A DNA stretch of 64,000 bases from assembly GCF_900114255.1 (NCBI RefSeq), contig NZ_FOSL01000003.1, forward strand, positions 255,501 through 319,500, in the 5' to 3' direction. Position 1 is the stretch's first letter, and the number at the start of each line of letters is the position of its first letter. The notes below the pieces were generated by a model, which was given only the letters and a program-made list of their open reading frames with translations, was not told where the DNA came from and searched no databases. The DNA is from Neomesorhizobium albiziae (GTDB taxonomy: Bacteria > Pseudomonadota > Alphaproteobacteria > Rhizobiales > Rhizobiaceae). Positions 28,443-36,160 of this stretch are shown one piece after another. The translations under genes and the position numbers were made by a program.

Positions 28443-28923
28443 GCGCGACGTTCCCCTTTCGGTTTAAGCGCACTCCACCCATCAACCGAAAGAAGGCGAA
28501 GGTTTACATTCCGCATCCCTTCGATCAGGCGCCTGCCCCGCCTTTTTGGGAGCAGCCCCAGAATACCTCATCCACCAGCATCTATTGTGAGAAAGCGGCG
28601 CGGCGCGGACACACGCCCACATCCCTCCCGTATTCACCAATTTCGACCGGATTCGAGCCATTTTTCCCCTTCGAAAGCCTAATTTTCACTCAGAAAATCC
28701 GGGCGAGCGATAGACGATCATTCCGTCTAGATCGAATTATTTAATCCAGGTTTATTGAGCATATAAACTAGTCCTGTTTTACTTTCCGTAAATCGCAAAA
28801 CAAAAATCGATGACTTACAGTAAAAATTGGGATCGAAGTCATCGATAAATTACAAAACTAGGCATTCAATCCGAGATTGATTGCCAAATCCGGCCTCTTA
28901 TTAAACAGAAATCGGAGATTTTC
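28443..28923. promoter_or_regulatory. AT-rich regulatory region before sugar transferase
   Basis: 480 bases with no gene. After the GT2 stop there is a nine-base inverted repeat CTTTCGGTT / AACCGAAAG (28456-28492, 19-base loop), a possible terminator stem without a T-run. From about 28690 the sequence becomes strongly AT-rich. It holds the 11-base inverted repeat listed separately and then the ribosome site CGGAG before 28924. It is the likely promoter of the initiating sugar transferase. Confidence 0.5.
28806..28846. promoter_or_regulatory. Perfect 11-base inverted repeat, operator candidate
   Basis: ATCGATGACTT (28806-28816) and AAGTCATCGAT (28836-28846) are exact reverse complements with a 19-base AT-rich spacer. 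Arm centres are 30 bases apart, close to three helical turns. The element ends 77 bases before the sugar transferase start. The sequence is seen; a regulatory role is inferred. Confidence 0.5.
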
Positions 28924-29607
28924 GTGCTGGATGTATTTTCCGGATCGCATTCGCGCGCGCTCTCTACAGCCGCATTCATCACGGACAGAAGGCGTCGGTC
29001 AAAGCGTTTCTACCTCGGCGTAAAACGCGTCATCGACATACTGGCGACTCTCGCCATGGCGCCTGTTGTCCTGCCACTGCTCGCCATCCTTGCCGTCCTC
29101 GTGAAGCTCGACGGCGGGAAGGCATTCTACGGTCAGCCGAGACTGGGAAAGGACGGTAAGGTCTTCACACTATGGAAGTTGCGTTCGATGCAACCGGACG
29201 CGGACCGCAGGCTGGAAGAGTACCTCCGGGAAAACTTGGAAGCGCGGATCGAATGGGAAAGAACTCAGAAACTGAGGAACGATCCGCGCATCACAACGCT
29301 CGGTCGCTACATCCGCAAATACTCGCTCGACGAACTGCCACAGCTGCTGAACGTGTTTCTGGGCCATATGAGCCTGGTCGGCCCTCGGCCGATGCTGCCG
29401 CAGCAACGGAAACAGTATCCGGGTAGCGAATATTTCAGAATGCGCCCTGGATTGACGGGACTTTGGCAGATCAGCGACCGCAACAACTGTTCGTTTGCTG
29501 AACGCGCAATGCATGACAACAGATATGCCGCGGTCATGTCATTGGCTATTGATTTTCGGATTCTGGCTCAGACGCCGCTTGTCGTCCTGCGGGGCACCGG
29601 CATGTGA
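28924..29607 (+). CDS. Initiating sugar transferase (ExoY/WbaP-like)
   Basis: This membrane phosphoglycosyl transferase moves a sugar-1-phosphate from a nucleotide sugar to undecaprenyl phosphate, starting the repeat unit. The 227-residue protein has one hydrophobic hairpin at ~37-60 (VIDILATLAMAPVVLPLLAI) and the catalytic FTLWKLRSMQPDAD motif. It also has YSLDELPQLLNVFLGHMSLV, VGPRPMLP and RPGLTGLWQISDRN. Length equals ExoY. The GTG start has CGGAG six bases upstream. The sugar loaded (Gal, Glc or other) is uncertain. Confidence 0.88.
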   Translation: MLDVFSGSHSRALSTAAFITDRRRRSKRFYLGVKRVIDILATLAMAPVVLPLLAILAVLVKLDGGKAFYGQPRLGKDGKVFTLWKLRSMQPDADRRLEEYLRENLEARIEWERTQKLRNDPRITTLGRYIRKYSLDELPQLLNVFLGHMSLVGPRPMLPQQRKQYPGSEYFRMRPGLTGLWQISDRNNCSFAERAMHDNRYAAVMSLAIDFRILAQTPLVVLRGTGM

Positions 29608-29653
29608 GACCGCCCGAGGATCGATCGACGAAATCGAGGGGGATTAGATAGGG

Positions 29654-29685
29654 TTGGACAGGCGGGATCAGTCCCGCCAGTCCAA
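29654..29685. terminator. Long hairpin at the stop of a small HTH gene
   Basis: TTGGAC-A-GGCGGGA / TCCCGCC-A-GTCCAA forms 13 base pairs with one mismatch and a four-base loop. It lies between the convergent sugar transferase and small HTH genes, with the HTH stop codon in its loop region. Neither side has a T-run, so a terminator is likely but not certain. Confidence 0.45.
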
Positions 29686-29838
29686 ATTGATCCGCTCCAG
29701 GTAAGCCCTGGTCCTGATCGCCGAAACGGTGCGATTGAGACACCTTGCGATCGCATTCACATGAAGATGACCTTCGGCGAAAAGCCGAAGTTGCATTATT
29801 TCACTCTGCGTCCAACGACGCGCCCTTCGAGTCACCAT
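29668..29838 (-). CDS. Small SANT/Myb-like helix-turn-helix protein
   Basis: This is a 56-residue basic protein. It begins MVTRRARRWTQSEIMQLRLF and continues with AEGHLHVNAIARCLNRTVSA and IRTRAYL. The Trp-(Thr)-x-x-Glu opening, spaced Leu residues, a Gly turn, an IARCLNRT helix and the I-RTRA end fit the small SANT/Myb or GcrA-like DNA-binding fold. A perfect GGAG site lies six bases upstream of the ATG. It is convergent to the initiating sugar transferase and sits in the polysaccharide locus, so it may regulate it. The fold is inferred by eye. Confidence 0.65.
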   Translation of the reverse strand: MVTRRARRWTQSEIMQLRLFAEGHLHVNAIARCLNRTVSAIRTRAYLERINLDWRD

Positions 29839-30135
29839 GCTCAGCTCCAGCTGTTACGTACATAGTTGCATACGTTCCAGAGCCCAGGCCGGATGAACTG
29901 CCCCCCGCGAGAGGCCCACGTACATCTGAGCAGCGGCAGTCTGCTTCACTTCGCGAAAAATCACAAGTTCAATTTTAGGTAGGGGTAATTTAGCGCATGA
30001 GAATGCAGAAAGATTTCGCCGACCTAAAGACAGAAGCCCACGAAACCTTGTTTTCAACATGATCCTATATTTGGCTCTACGCTAGGTTGCCGGCGCGGCC
30101 AACGAGGTTTTTCGCACAGGTTTATTGCTAGGCGA
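29839..30135. other. Intergenic stretch before small HTH gene
   Basis: About 300 bases, AT-rich in the middle (about 29960-30065), with no gene seen. It should hold the promoter of the minus-strand HTH gene. The convergent-side end holds the 3' flank of wecC, with no clear terminator. Confidence 0.4.
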
Positions 30136-31392
30136 TCAACGCCATGCGCCTCGCGTGTCGTAGGTGACCTTTCCGCCCAGCCTGGTGTGCCGAAGCGACT
30201 TGAACGGCTCGTGCTCGACCAGAAGCACCACAATGTCCGCATTCTCGACCGCGTGGTGCGCGCTCTCCAGACGAAGATTGGAATAGCCGGAAAGAAGCGG
30301 GGGCAACGTACTGACAAACGGATCCGAGACGAGAATTTCGACCTCCGGAAGCGCCTTTGCAATCAGCCCGACCACCTCGATCGCAGGGCTCTCCCTGATG
30401 TCATCGACATTCGCCTTGAAGGTGAGGCCGAGGCACGCGACCGTTGGCGACCGAAACCGTGCGGCCTTGGCGACGACCTGCTCTGCGACATGATGGGGGC
30501 GGCGGTCGTTGACCTCGCGCGCCGTCCTCATCAGCGGCGACAGCGCCGGCGCGGCCGACACGATGAACCATGGATCCACGGGAATGCAGTGACCGCCGAC
30601 GCCGGGCCCAGGATTGAGGATGTTCACCCTCGGATGCCGGTTTGCCAGCCTTATGACTTCCCACACGTCGATGTGAAGCGACTCGCTGACCAGCGACAGT
30701 TCATTGGCAAAGGCGATGTTGACGTCGCGGTACGCGTTCTCCACCAGCTTGGCCATTTCGGCGCTCGCAGCGTCCGTCAACAGGATCTCGCCTTGCGCGA
30801 AAACGCGGTAGATCGATGCCGCCCGCTCCGCACAGCGCGGCGTCAAGCCGCCCACCACGCGATCGTTGGTCAGCATCTCGATCATGATGCGACCGGGAAG
30901 AACCCGTTCGGGACAGTGCGCGATAAAGATGTCGGCGCCGGTCTCACCGTCATGCGGCATTTTCAGGTCCGGCCGCATCTCGCCGATCCAGCGCCCTATG
31001 CTCTCGGTGGTGCCGGGCGGCGATGTCGACTCCAGGACGACGATGTTTCCCGGCCTGAGCCGCGGAGCAATCTGCCGGGCCGCGGTCTTCACGTAGGAAA
31101 GATCGGCCGTGTGATCGCCGTTGAAGGGGGTTGGAACGGCAATGATATAGGCGTCAGCTTCAGGCGTCTCGCTGGTGGCAGTCAGCCTGCCCATGGCAAC
31201 GGCGCCACTGACGGCGACCGCCAAGTCGGGCTCGACGAACGGCACCTCGCCGCGCGTGACGGCGGCAACCGTTTCCGGATTGACGTCGACGCCGACCACG
31301 TCCACGCCGCGCGTGGCCAGCACGACCGCGGTCGGCAGTCCGATGTAGCCCAGGCCGATTATGGCCAGCCGGCCCTTGAATTTGTCATCCAT
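30136..31392 (-). CDS. wecC: UDP-N-acetyl-D-mannosamine dehydrogenase
   Basis: This NAD-dependent enzyme oxidises UDP-ManNAc twice to UDP-ManNAcA. The 418-residue protein has the NAD motif LAIIGLGYIGLPTAVVLA and the catalytic Cys region NPGPGVGGHCIPVDPWFIV, the exact WecC pattern. The third-domain segment LGLTFKANVDDIRESP is also present. ATG at 31392 is chosen over further upstream in-frame starts that overlap the next gene; it has a GGGGG site. It follows the WecG-like transferase gene on the same strand, which supports a ManNAcA-containing glycan. Confidence 0.88.
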   Translation of the reverse strand: MDDKFKGRLAIIGLGYIGLPTAVVLATRGVDVVGVDVNPETVAAVTRGEVPFVEPDLAVAVSGAVAMGRLTATSETPEADAYIIAVPTPFNGDHTADLSYVKTAARQIAPRLRPGNIVVLESTSPPGTTESIGRWIGEMRPDLKMPHDGETGADIFIAHCPERVLPGRIMIEMLTNDRVVGGLTPRCAERAASIYRVFAQGEILLTDAASAEMAKLVENAYRDVNIAFANELSLVSESLHIDVWEVIRLANRHPRVNILNPGPGVGGHCIPVDPWFIVSAAPALSPLMRTAREVNDRRPHHVAEQVVAKAARFRSPTVACLGLTFKANVDDIRESPAIEVVGLIAKALPEVEILVSDPFVSTLPPLLSGYSNLRLESAHHAVENADIVVLLVEHEPFKSLRHTRLGGKVTYDTRGAWR

Positions 31393-31414
31393 GTCGATGC
31401 CCCCGCATCTGGTT

Positions 31415-32209
31415 CTAGAGTTGTCGAATGGCCTGGCTAGGTCGAGCGGCGGTGGGCTTGAACGCATGCGCAGGCCGCAAGAGTTCGAGAGCCGTAAGCA
31501 GAACAAACTGGGTGTTGGTTCTCAAATAGCGCCACCACAGGCGCTGCGGCTCCTGCAGCACCCGGTAGGCCCATTCCATCCCCGATCTTTGCCACGATGC
31601 CGGCGCGCGTTTGGTGTAACCGGCGAGAACGTCGAAGGAACCGCCGACGCCGTGCAGGATGGATACGCCGAGAGACGGACCGAACGAGGCGAGGAAGATC
31701 TCCTTCTTGGGCGAGACCATGCCCAAGAAGAGCATGTCGGCGCCGGATTCCCGGATATCGGCAGCGACTTTGGCGCTGTCTCCGGCGTCGAAATAACCGT
31801 GATGGCTGCCGGCGATGCGCAGGCCCGGGAAACGTTCGAGCAACCGCGTTTCGAGCGCCGCCAGCACCTCCGGCTTGGCGCCGAGTAAATAGATCGAGCG
31901 GTTTTCGCTATGCGCGAGCGTCAGCAGCCGGTCGAACAGATCGATGCCGGCGACCCGCTCGGGCAAGGGGCGCCCGAGAAGCCGGCTCGCCCAGACGATG
32001 GATTGTCCGTCGGCGAGCAGGAGATCGCATTCGATGAGGGAGTTGCGAAGCAATTCGTCGCTGCGCAGGTTGACCACCTTGGCCGCGTTGAGAACGCCAA
32101 GCAGAACCCGGCTGCGCGTCAGCAGCGCCGTGCGGCAGCGCGCGACCACATCTTCCATTCGCAAAGCATCGAAATAGACACCGAACAAAAGTTGCTGCTT
32201 TTGATGCAT
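31415..32209 (-). CDS. WecG/TagA/CpsF glycosyltransferase (GT26)
   Basis: This membrane-associated GT26 transferase has 264 residues. The family moves ManNAcA (WecG) or ManNAc (TagA) to a lipid-linked GlcNAc. Recognised parts are LADGQSIVWASRLLGRPLPE, RVAGIDLFDRLL, IYLLGAKPEVL, MLFLGMVSPKKEIFL and HGVGGSFDVLAGYTKRAP. The C-terminus has the usual amphipathic membrane-touching helices (WAYRVLQEPQRLWWRYL). ATG at 32209 has GGAGA at good spacing. It is upstream of wecC in the same operon, so ManNAcA is the likely donor sugar. Confidence 0.87.
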   Translation of the reverse strand: MHQKQQLLFGVYFDALRMEDVVARCRTALLTRSRVLLGVLNAAKVVNLRSDELLRNSLIECDLLLADGQSIVWASRLLGRPLPERVAGIDLFDRLLTLAHSENRSIYLLGAKPEVLAALETRLLERFPGLRIAGSHHGYFDAGDSAKVAADIRESGADMLFLGMVSPKKEIFLASFGPSLGVSILHGVGGSFDVLAGYTKRAPASWQRSGMEWAYRVLQEPQRLWWRYLRTNTQFVLLTALELLRPAHAFKPTAARPSQAIRQL

Positions 32210-32246
32210 CCGGGCTCTCCGTGGCGTGGCGGCTGCAAGCTTCGCT

Positions 32247-33443
32247 TCACGAATTCGCGACGACACCGCCCGAAAGCCATGCATAGAGAAGCCAGCCCAA
32301 CTCATAGGGGCGGCATTCATGATCCACCTGGTTAGGGGGGAAGGCCCTGTCGAGACCCGGAAGATGCAGCCCTGGTTTCAGGGCGGTCGTTACGGCCGAC
32401 AGCGCCCTGACTGCTTTCTTGGGCTCGCGCCTCGCGGCCTTGCGCCAGATGACCGCGTCCTGCTCACAGATCATCGGTTCCGAAACCTCCGGGTGCCGGA
32501 CAAGCCACTGCAGCCCCTTTACAAGGGCGCCCATGTGGTCCACGCCGCCGGCTTCGCGCAGGTCGAGCAGCGCCATCGGTGCCATGGCATGCTGGTGAAC
32601 ACTGTAGACAGGGTACCCTTCGACGACGGTGCCGTTGCGGACGTCGTAGTGCCACCACCACTGCCCGTCCGGGCCCTGCAACTGGCAAATGCGCGCGCCG
32701 CACGCATCGGCGGCAACCAAGGCTGCCTGATCCTGGTAGGCGACCGCGAAACGCGCAAGACCCTGCGTCGAATACACCTGGTCGGCGAAGCAACCGATAT
32801 GGGCACGAAGCTTTCCGTTGGACGAAGCAGGCAGCCTATGCGGAAAGAGGCCGTACGCACCTTGAGCCGCCATCAGGCGTTCCTTGGCCATCACGGCCAG
32901 GTCGTAGGTATCGCCGAGTTTTCTTGCCGCGACCGCCGCGATAAGCATCCACGAACAGTCGACGGTAGCAACCGGCTGTCTGGAGGCGAGCAGGTCGGTG
33001 AGGCGCTCGAACAACCGTGCCGTAAAGATGTTTTCCGCCTCGGCGGCAGTCCAGGCCGCGAGCGCGACGGCGCCGGGATCGTCGGAAGTCTCGGCCCGTT
33101 TCGCGGTCGCCAGGATCACGTCGCGCGCGCTGCTGCCACCCAAAATCTGCCGTTGTTCGGCCTCGCTGATGAAAGAGAGGCCGAGCCCGCAATTGATGGC
33201 GTAGCGAAGACTGTCGCCCTCCGGCCGGACCGTGCGCTCGTCACCTTTTGTGATTAGGCGCATCGTATGCGGAAAGAAGCCGTTCTGATGCATCGCCGGC
33301 AATCCGCGCTTGGCCAGAACGATCAGCTCGTCGGTAAGCGCGCGCGTTTGCGGGCTGGTTTCACGAAGGGCATCGAGCCGATCGACCGGAAAGATGCCTC
33401 TGTGCGGGTCGAGTGGTTTTCTCGCGAATGTGCTGACAGCCAA
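32247..33443 (-). CDS. Predicted alpha/alpha-toroid protein, unknown function
   Basis: I do not recognise a named family with certainty. The 398-residue protein is soluble, with no signal peptide or TM. It has repeated helical pairs with aromatic-rich turns (CQLQGPDGQWWWHYDVRNG, YSVHQHAMAPMALLDL, GLFPHR). This suggests the six-hairpin or terpenoid-cyclase-like alpha/alpha toroid used by glycosidases, epimerases and cyclases. It is first in the operon with the GT26 gene and wecC, 37 bases from the former, so a role in making or modifying the same glycan is inferred. The catalytic residues are unclear. Confidence 0.55.
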   Translation of the reverse strand: MAVSTFARKPLDPHRGIFPVDRLDALRETSPQTRALTDELIVLAKRGLPAMHQNGFFPHTMRLITKGDERTVRPEGDSLRYAINCGLGLSFISEAEQRQILGGSSARDVILATAKRAETSDDPGAVALAAWTAAEAENIFTARLFERLTDLLASRQPVATVDCSWMLIAAVAARKLGDTYDLAVMAKERLMAAQGAYGLFPHRLPASSNGKLRAHIGCFADQVYSTQGLARFAVAYQDQAALVAADACGARICQLQGPDGQWWWHYDVRNGTVVEGYPVYSVHQHAMAPMALLDLREAGGVDHMGALVKGLQWLVRHPEVSEPMICEQDAVIWRKAARREPKKAVRALSAVTTALKPGLHLPGLDRAFPPNQVDHECRPYELGWLLYAWLSGGVVANS

Positions 33444-33760
33444 GTGATGTCCCGATCTTTGTTTGCAACGGTTGCGATGGCCGGGATCGTGTTCTGTCAG
33501 GATCCCAACAAAAACTGAGCTAATCTTCTGTGATGCTAGAAAATCCTCGCCGATAATCCATCGCCCTGAAAGGCTTATGGGCCAGCCAAGTCGAGTGTCC
33601 GGGGCTAAGCGCCGCCTACGCCGATCGGATAGCCAAGGTCGGCAACCGGATGAATTCGAGGAAGCTGGACCCGCCCAGGCTACACCACACTAACCCGTTG
33701 CCCTGAATATCCGGGCGAAGATAGGCTCGCTGGAAATCGACCAGTCCGGGGAGTGTTGGA
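33444..33760. other. Divergent promoter region
   Basis: About 317 bases lie between two divergent genes, with no gene seen. It ends in GGGGAG, the ribosome site of the GT2 gene. No clear operator was found. Confidence 0.4.
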
Positions 33761-34723
33761 TTGAACCGCGCGCAATCAGAGGCAAAGCAACCGACCACCC
33801 CTCGCGAGGCAGATCAGGTTGGAATTGTAATCGTCACATACAACAGTGCCGATGTATTGCCCGGCTTGCTGGATTCGCTTGCCGCCGGCCTGCAAGGTAT
33901 CGACAGTTACGAGATTGTCGTCGTCGACAACAATTCCCATGATGCGTCAGTCGAGATCGCACGGAACCATTCCATCGCGCCGAAGGTCGTCCAGACCGGC
34001 CGGAACGCTGGTTATGCGGCGGGCATCAACGCGGCGACTTCAGTGATAAGCAGACGCGCGCACTTGCTCGTCCTCAACCCGGACATCCGCCTTTTTCCCG
34101 GCGCGTGCCGCGTGCTTTGCGACCGGCTTCGCGATCCCTCGGTGGGAGTGGTTGCGCCGCAAATTCTCCACGAAGACGGCACGGTCGCCAAATCGATACG
34201 CCGCGAACCCTCGATCCTTACGGCCTGGTCGGACGCGCTTCTTGGCGGACGCCTAGCAGCGCGGGTGGGAGCAAGCGAAATTGTCAACGATGCGCGGCTT
34301 TACGAAATCGGTGGCAAGGTGCAGTGGGCTACAGGCGCCGCATTAATGATTTCGGCACGTGCGCGTCAGTGCGCCGGCGCTTGGGACGAGACGTTCTTCT
34401 TGTACAGCGAAGAAGTAGAGTATCTGCGACGGGTACGGCAACGCGGGCTATCCGTTGAGTATCTTTCCAGCGCGAAAGCCACCCATATTGGCGGCGACTA
34501 TATCGACAATCCATTTCTTCATGGGCTTATGACCACAAATAGAATTCGTGACTACGGCCGGCGGCATGGACCACTGGCAACCAATGTATTTCGCTTTGGC
34601 ATTGTCGTCGGCTCAGCGCTTCGAGCCATCTTGGGACCGGGGCACCGAGCATCGCTCCGCGCTGCATTGGCGGCCTCTCGATCATCGCTTGAGGACACGC
34701 CTGCGATGCCAGCTCAGCCATGA
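33761..34723 (+). CDS. Glycosyltransferase family 2 (rhamnosyltransferase-like)
   Basis: This cytoplasmic GT-A enzyme of 320 residues shows VGIVIVTYNSADVLPGLLDS, EIVVVDNNSHDAS and NAGYAAGINAA. It also has the metal-binding LLVLNPDI (where WbbL-type rhamnosyltransferases have NPD), TGAALMISARARQC and EEVEYLRRVRQRG. The pattern is that of WbbL/RfbF rhamnosyltransferases, which fits the rmlABCD genes in the same locus. A TTG start at 33761 has GGGGAG eight bases upstream; no ATG is available nearby. Confidence 0.85.
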   Translation: MNRAQSEAKQPTTPREADQVGIVIVTYNSADVLPGLLDSLAAGLQGIDSYEIVVVDNNSHDASVEIARNHSIAPKVVQTGRNAGYAAGINAATSVISRRAHLLVLNPDIRLFPGACRVLCDRLRDPSVGVVAPQILHEDGTVAKSIRREPSILTAWSDALLGGRLAARVGASEIVNDARLYEIGGKVQWATGAALMISARARQCAGAWDETFFLYSEEVEYLRRVRQRGLSVEYLSSAKATHIGGDYIDNPFLHGLMTTNRIRDYGRRHGPLATNVFRFGIVVGSALRAILGPGHRASLRAALAASRSSLEDTPAMPAQP

Positions 34724-34932
34724 GACATCTCGAAGCGAGTTCAGCCGAGCGCCATCAGGCGATCAGGGTCAAAGATCCGCCATTGAACAGTTCATCACGA
34801 ATTTGGTACTGAAGCTCCCGCAGCAGCCGTTCTTCCAGGGCTGTCGGGTGATGTTGTAGACAACGTTGCTGTAGGAATGTTTGTCGTTGCCGTTGTTATC
34901 GCCTGCTTGGCCGGCCTTGGCATAATAGTGAT

Positions 34933-36096
34933 TCACTGCTCTCGACTGCGCAGCAGTCTCACCAGACTGGCACCGCGCGATGCACTGACGCGCTCATAAG
35001 TAAATTGTTGTGCATCCTGCGCAATCTGGCGGGCAAAGCTCGCGCGCAACCCAGGCTCATTGGCCATGCGCCTCAATGCCGTGACCAATCCGCTGACATC
35101 GCCAGCGCGGACAACAAGACCGTTCACCCCATCTTTGACCAGGCGTCCAGCTCCCATCGGGGTGACGATCGCGGGAAGCCCGCAGCCACCCGCTTCAAGC
35201 GTCACCTGCGGGCCGCCTTCTTCAAGCGTCGGGAAGACGAACACATCGGCATCACGGTAAGAGGAGCCGATATCGTCCGTGTAGGGAATATGACGCACTC
35301 TGCTCGTTTGCGTAGCACGAGCAAGGCGCGGCTGGAGGACAGGTTCGACATCGCCGACAAGGACAAGCTCGCCATCGATACAACTTTCCTCCCAAGCGTC
35401 CAGAAGTTCGGGGACGCCTTTTCGCACACAGATGAAGCCCGCGAAGATCGCTTTGAAGAACTGTCCGCCGCTGGAGAATGACGGGGCCAGGTTGCGAAAA
35501 CGGTCCGGGACCCAACCGTAGCTGGTCGGGAGAATTCGCCGACGATCGATCCCCACTTCCAGAAGCGAGCGTTCCACTTCTGGATTGGGTGCAAAAACAT
35601 GATCGTAGAGCTTCAGCTCTTGCCTTTCTCCTTCGATCCCTGCGTCCGTTATCGAATGCGTCCGGGGAAATTCCCAACGGTCATATGCATCATCGAGTAT
35701 TCGTTTCGCCATACCCTGGAAGGTGTTGATCATTTCTCGAACACTGACAATGCCAGCGCTTCGCGCATACTCAACGAGTGCAGGAGGCGTCCCGGGCCAG
35801 AAATACGCTACGGTCCGTTTCGGATCAGACTTGTCGACAAGATTACGGAATCTGCGGTCCATAAAACCATTCGATATGCCTCGAATGTAACGCCATGGTA
35901 TCCTTGAGATCGGAAACGGAATTGCTTCCACGACGTCGATCGAGGGTGGAGCTGACTTGCGCGCGCGCGGTGTCACGAGCACCGGCTGAAGATCAACGGT
36001 GTGGAAATTTGCGACCACATTGACGCAGGTCTCAGGCCAGCCGTGTCCGCTATATGGCATCGGACAATAGATGAGACACCGGGGAGCGTGAGCCAT
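34933..36096 (-). CDS. Glycosyltransferase family 4
   Basis: This GT-B fold glycosyltransferase has 387 residues. The N-domain starts CLIYCPMPYSGHGWPETCV. The C-domain has AIFAGFICVRKGVPELLDAW, the nucleotide-binding DADVFVFPTLEEGGPQVTLE (E-x7-E) and AIVTPMGAGRLVKDGVNGL. It follows the polymerase gene on the same strand by about 60 bases. The sequence is more AT-rich than its neighbours to the right and left, part of a compositional block. Donor and acceptor are unknown. Confidence 0.85.
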   Translation of the reverse strand: MAHAPRCLIYCPMPYSGHGWPETCVNVVANFHTVDLQPVLVTPRARKSAPPSIDVVEAIPFPISRIPWRYIRGISNGFMDRRFRNLVDKSDPKRTVAYFWPGTPPALVEYARSAGIVSVREMINTFQGMAKRILDDAYDRWEFPRTHSITDAGIEGERQELKLYDHVFAPNPEVERSLLEVGIDRRRILPTSYGWVPDRFRNLAPSFSSGGQFFKAIFAGFICVRKGVPELLDAWEESCIDGELVLVGDVEPVLQPRLARATQTSRVRHIPYTDDIGSSYRDADVFVFPTLEEGGPQVTLEAGGCGLPAIVTPMGAGRLVKDGVNGLVVRAGDVSGLVTALRRMANEPGLRASFARQIAQDAQQFTYERVSASRGASLVRLLRSREQ

Positions 36097-36160
36097 GACA
36101 CTACGCCGCTCCTGTGCGCGAGTAGTTCGTTGCGGCAGTTCCCATGCTTCGGAACACTCC

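Noticed and set aside
30187-31440. 417-codon plus-strand frame opposite wecC
   Set aside because: The minus strand encodes all WecC motifs; the plus product has no recognisable feature and lies in the mirror codon frame.
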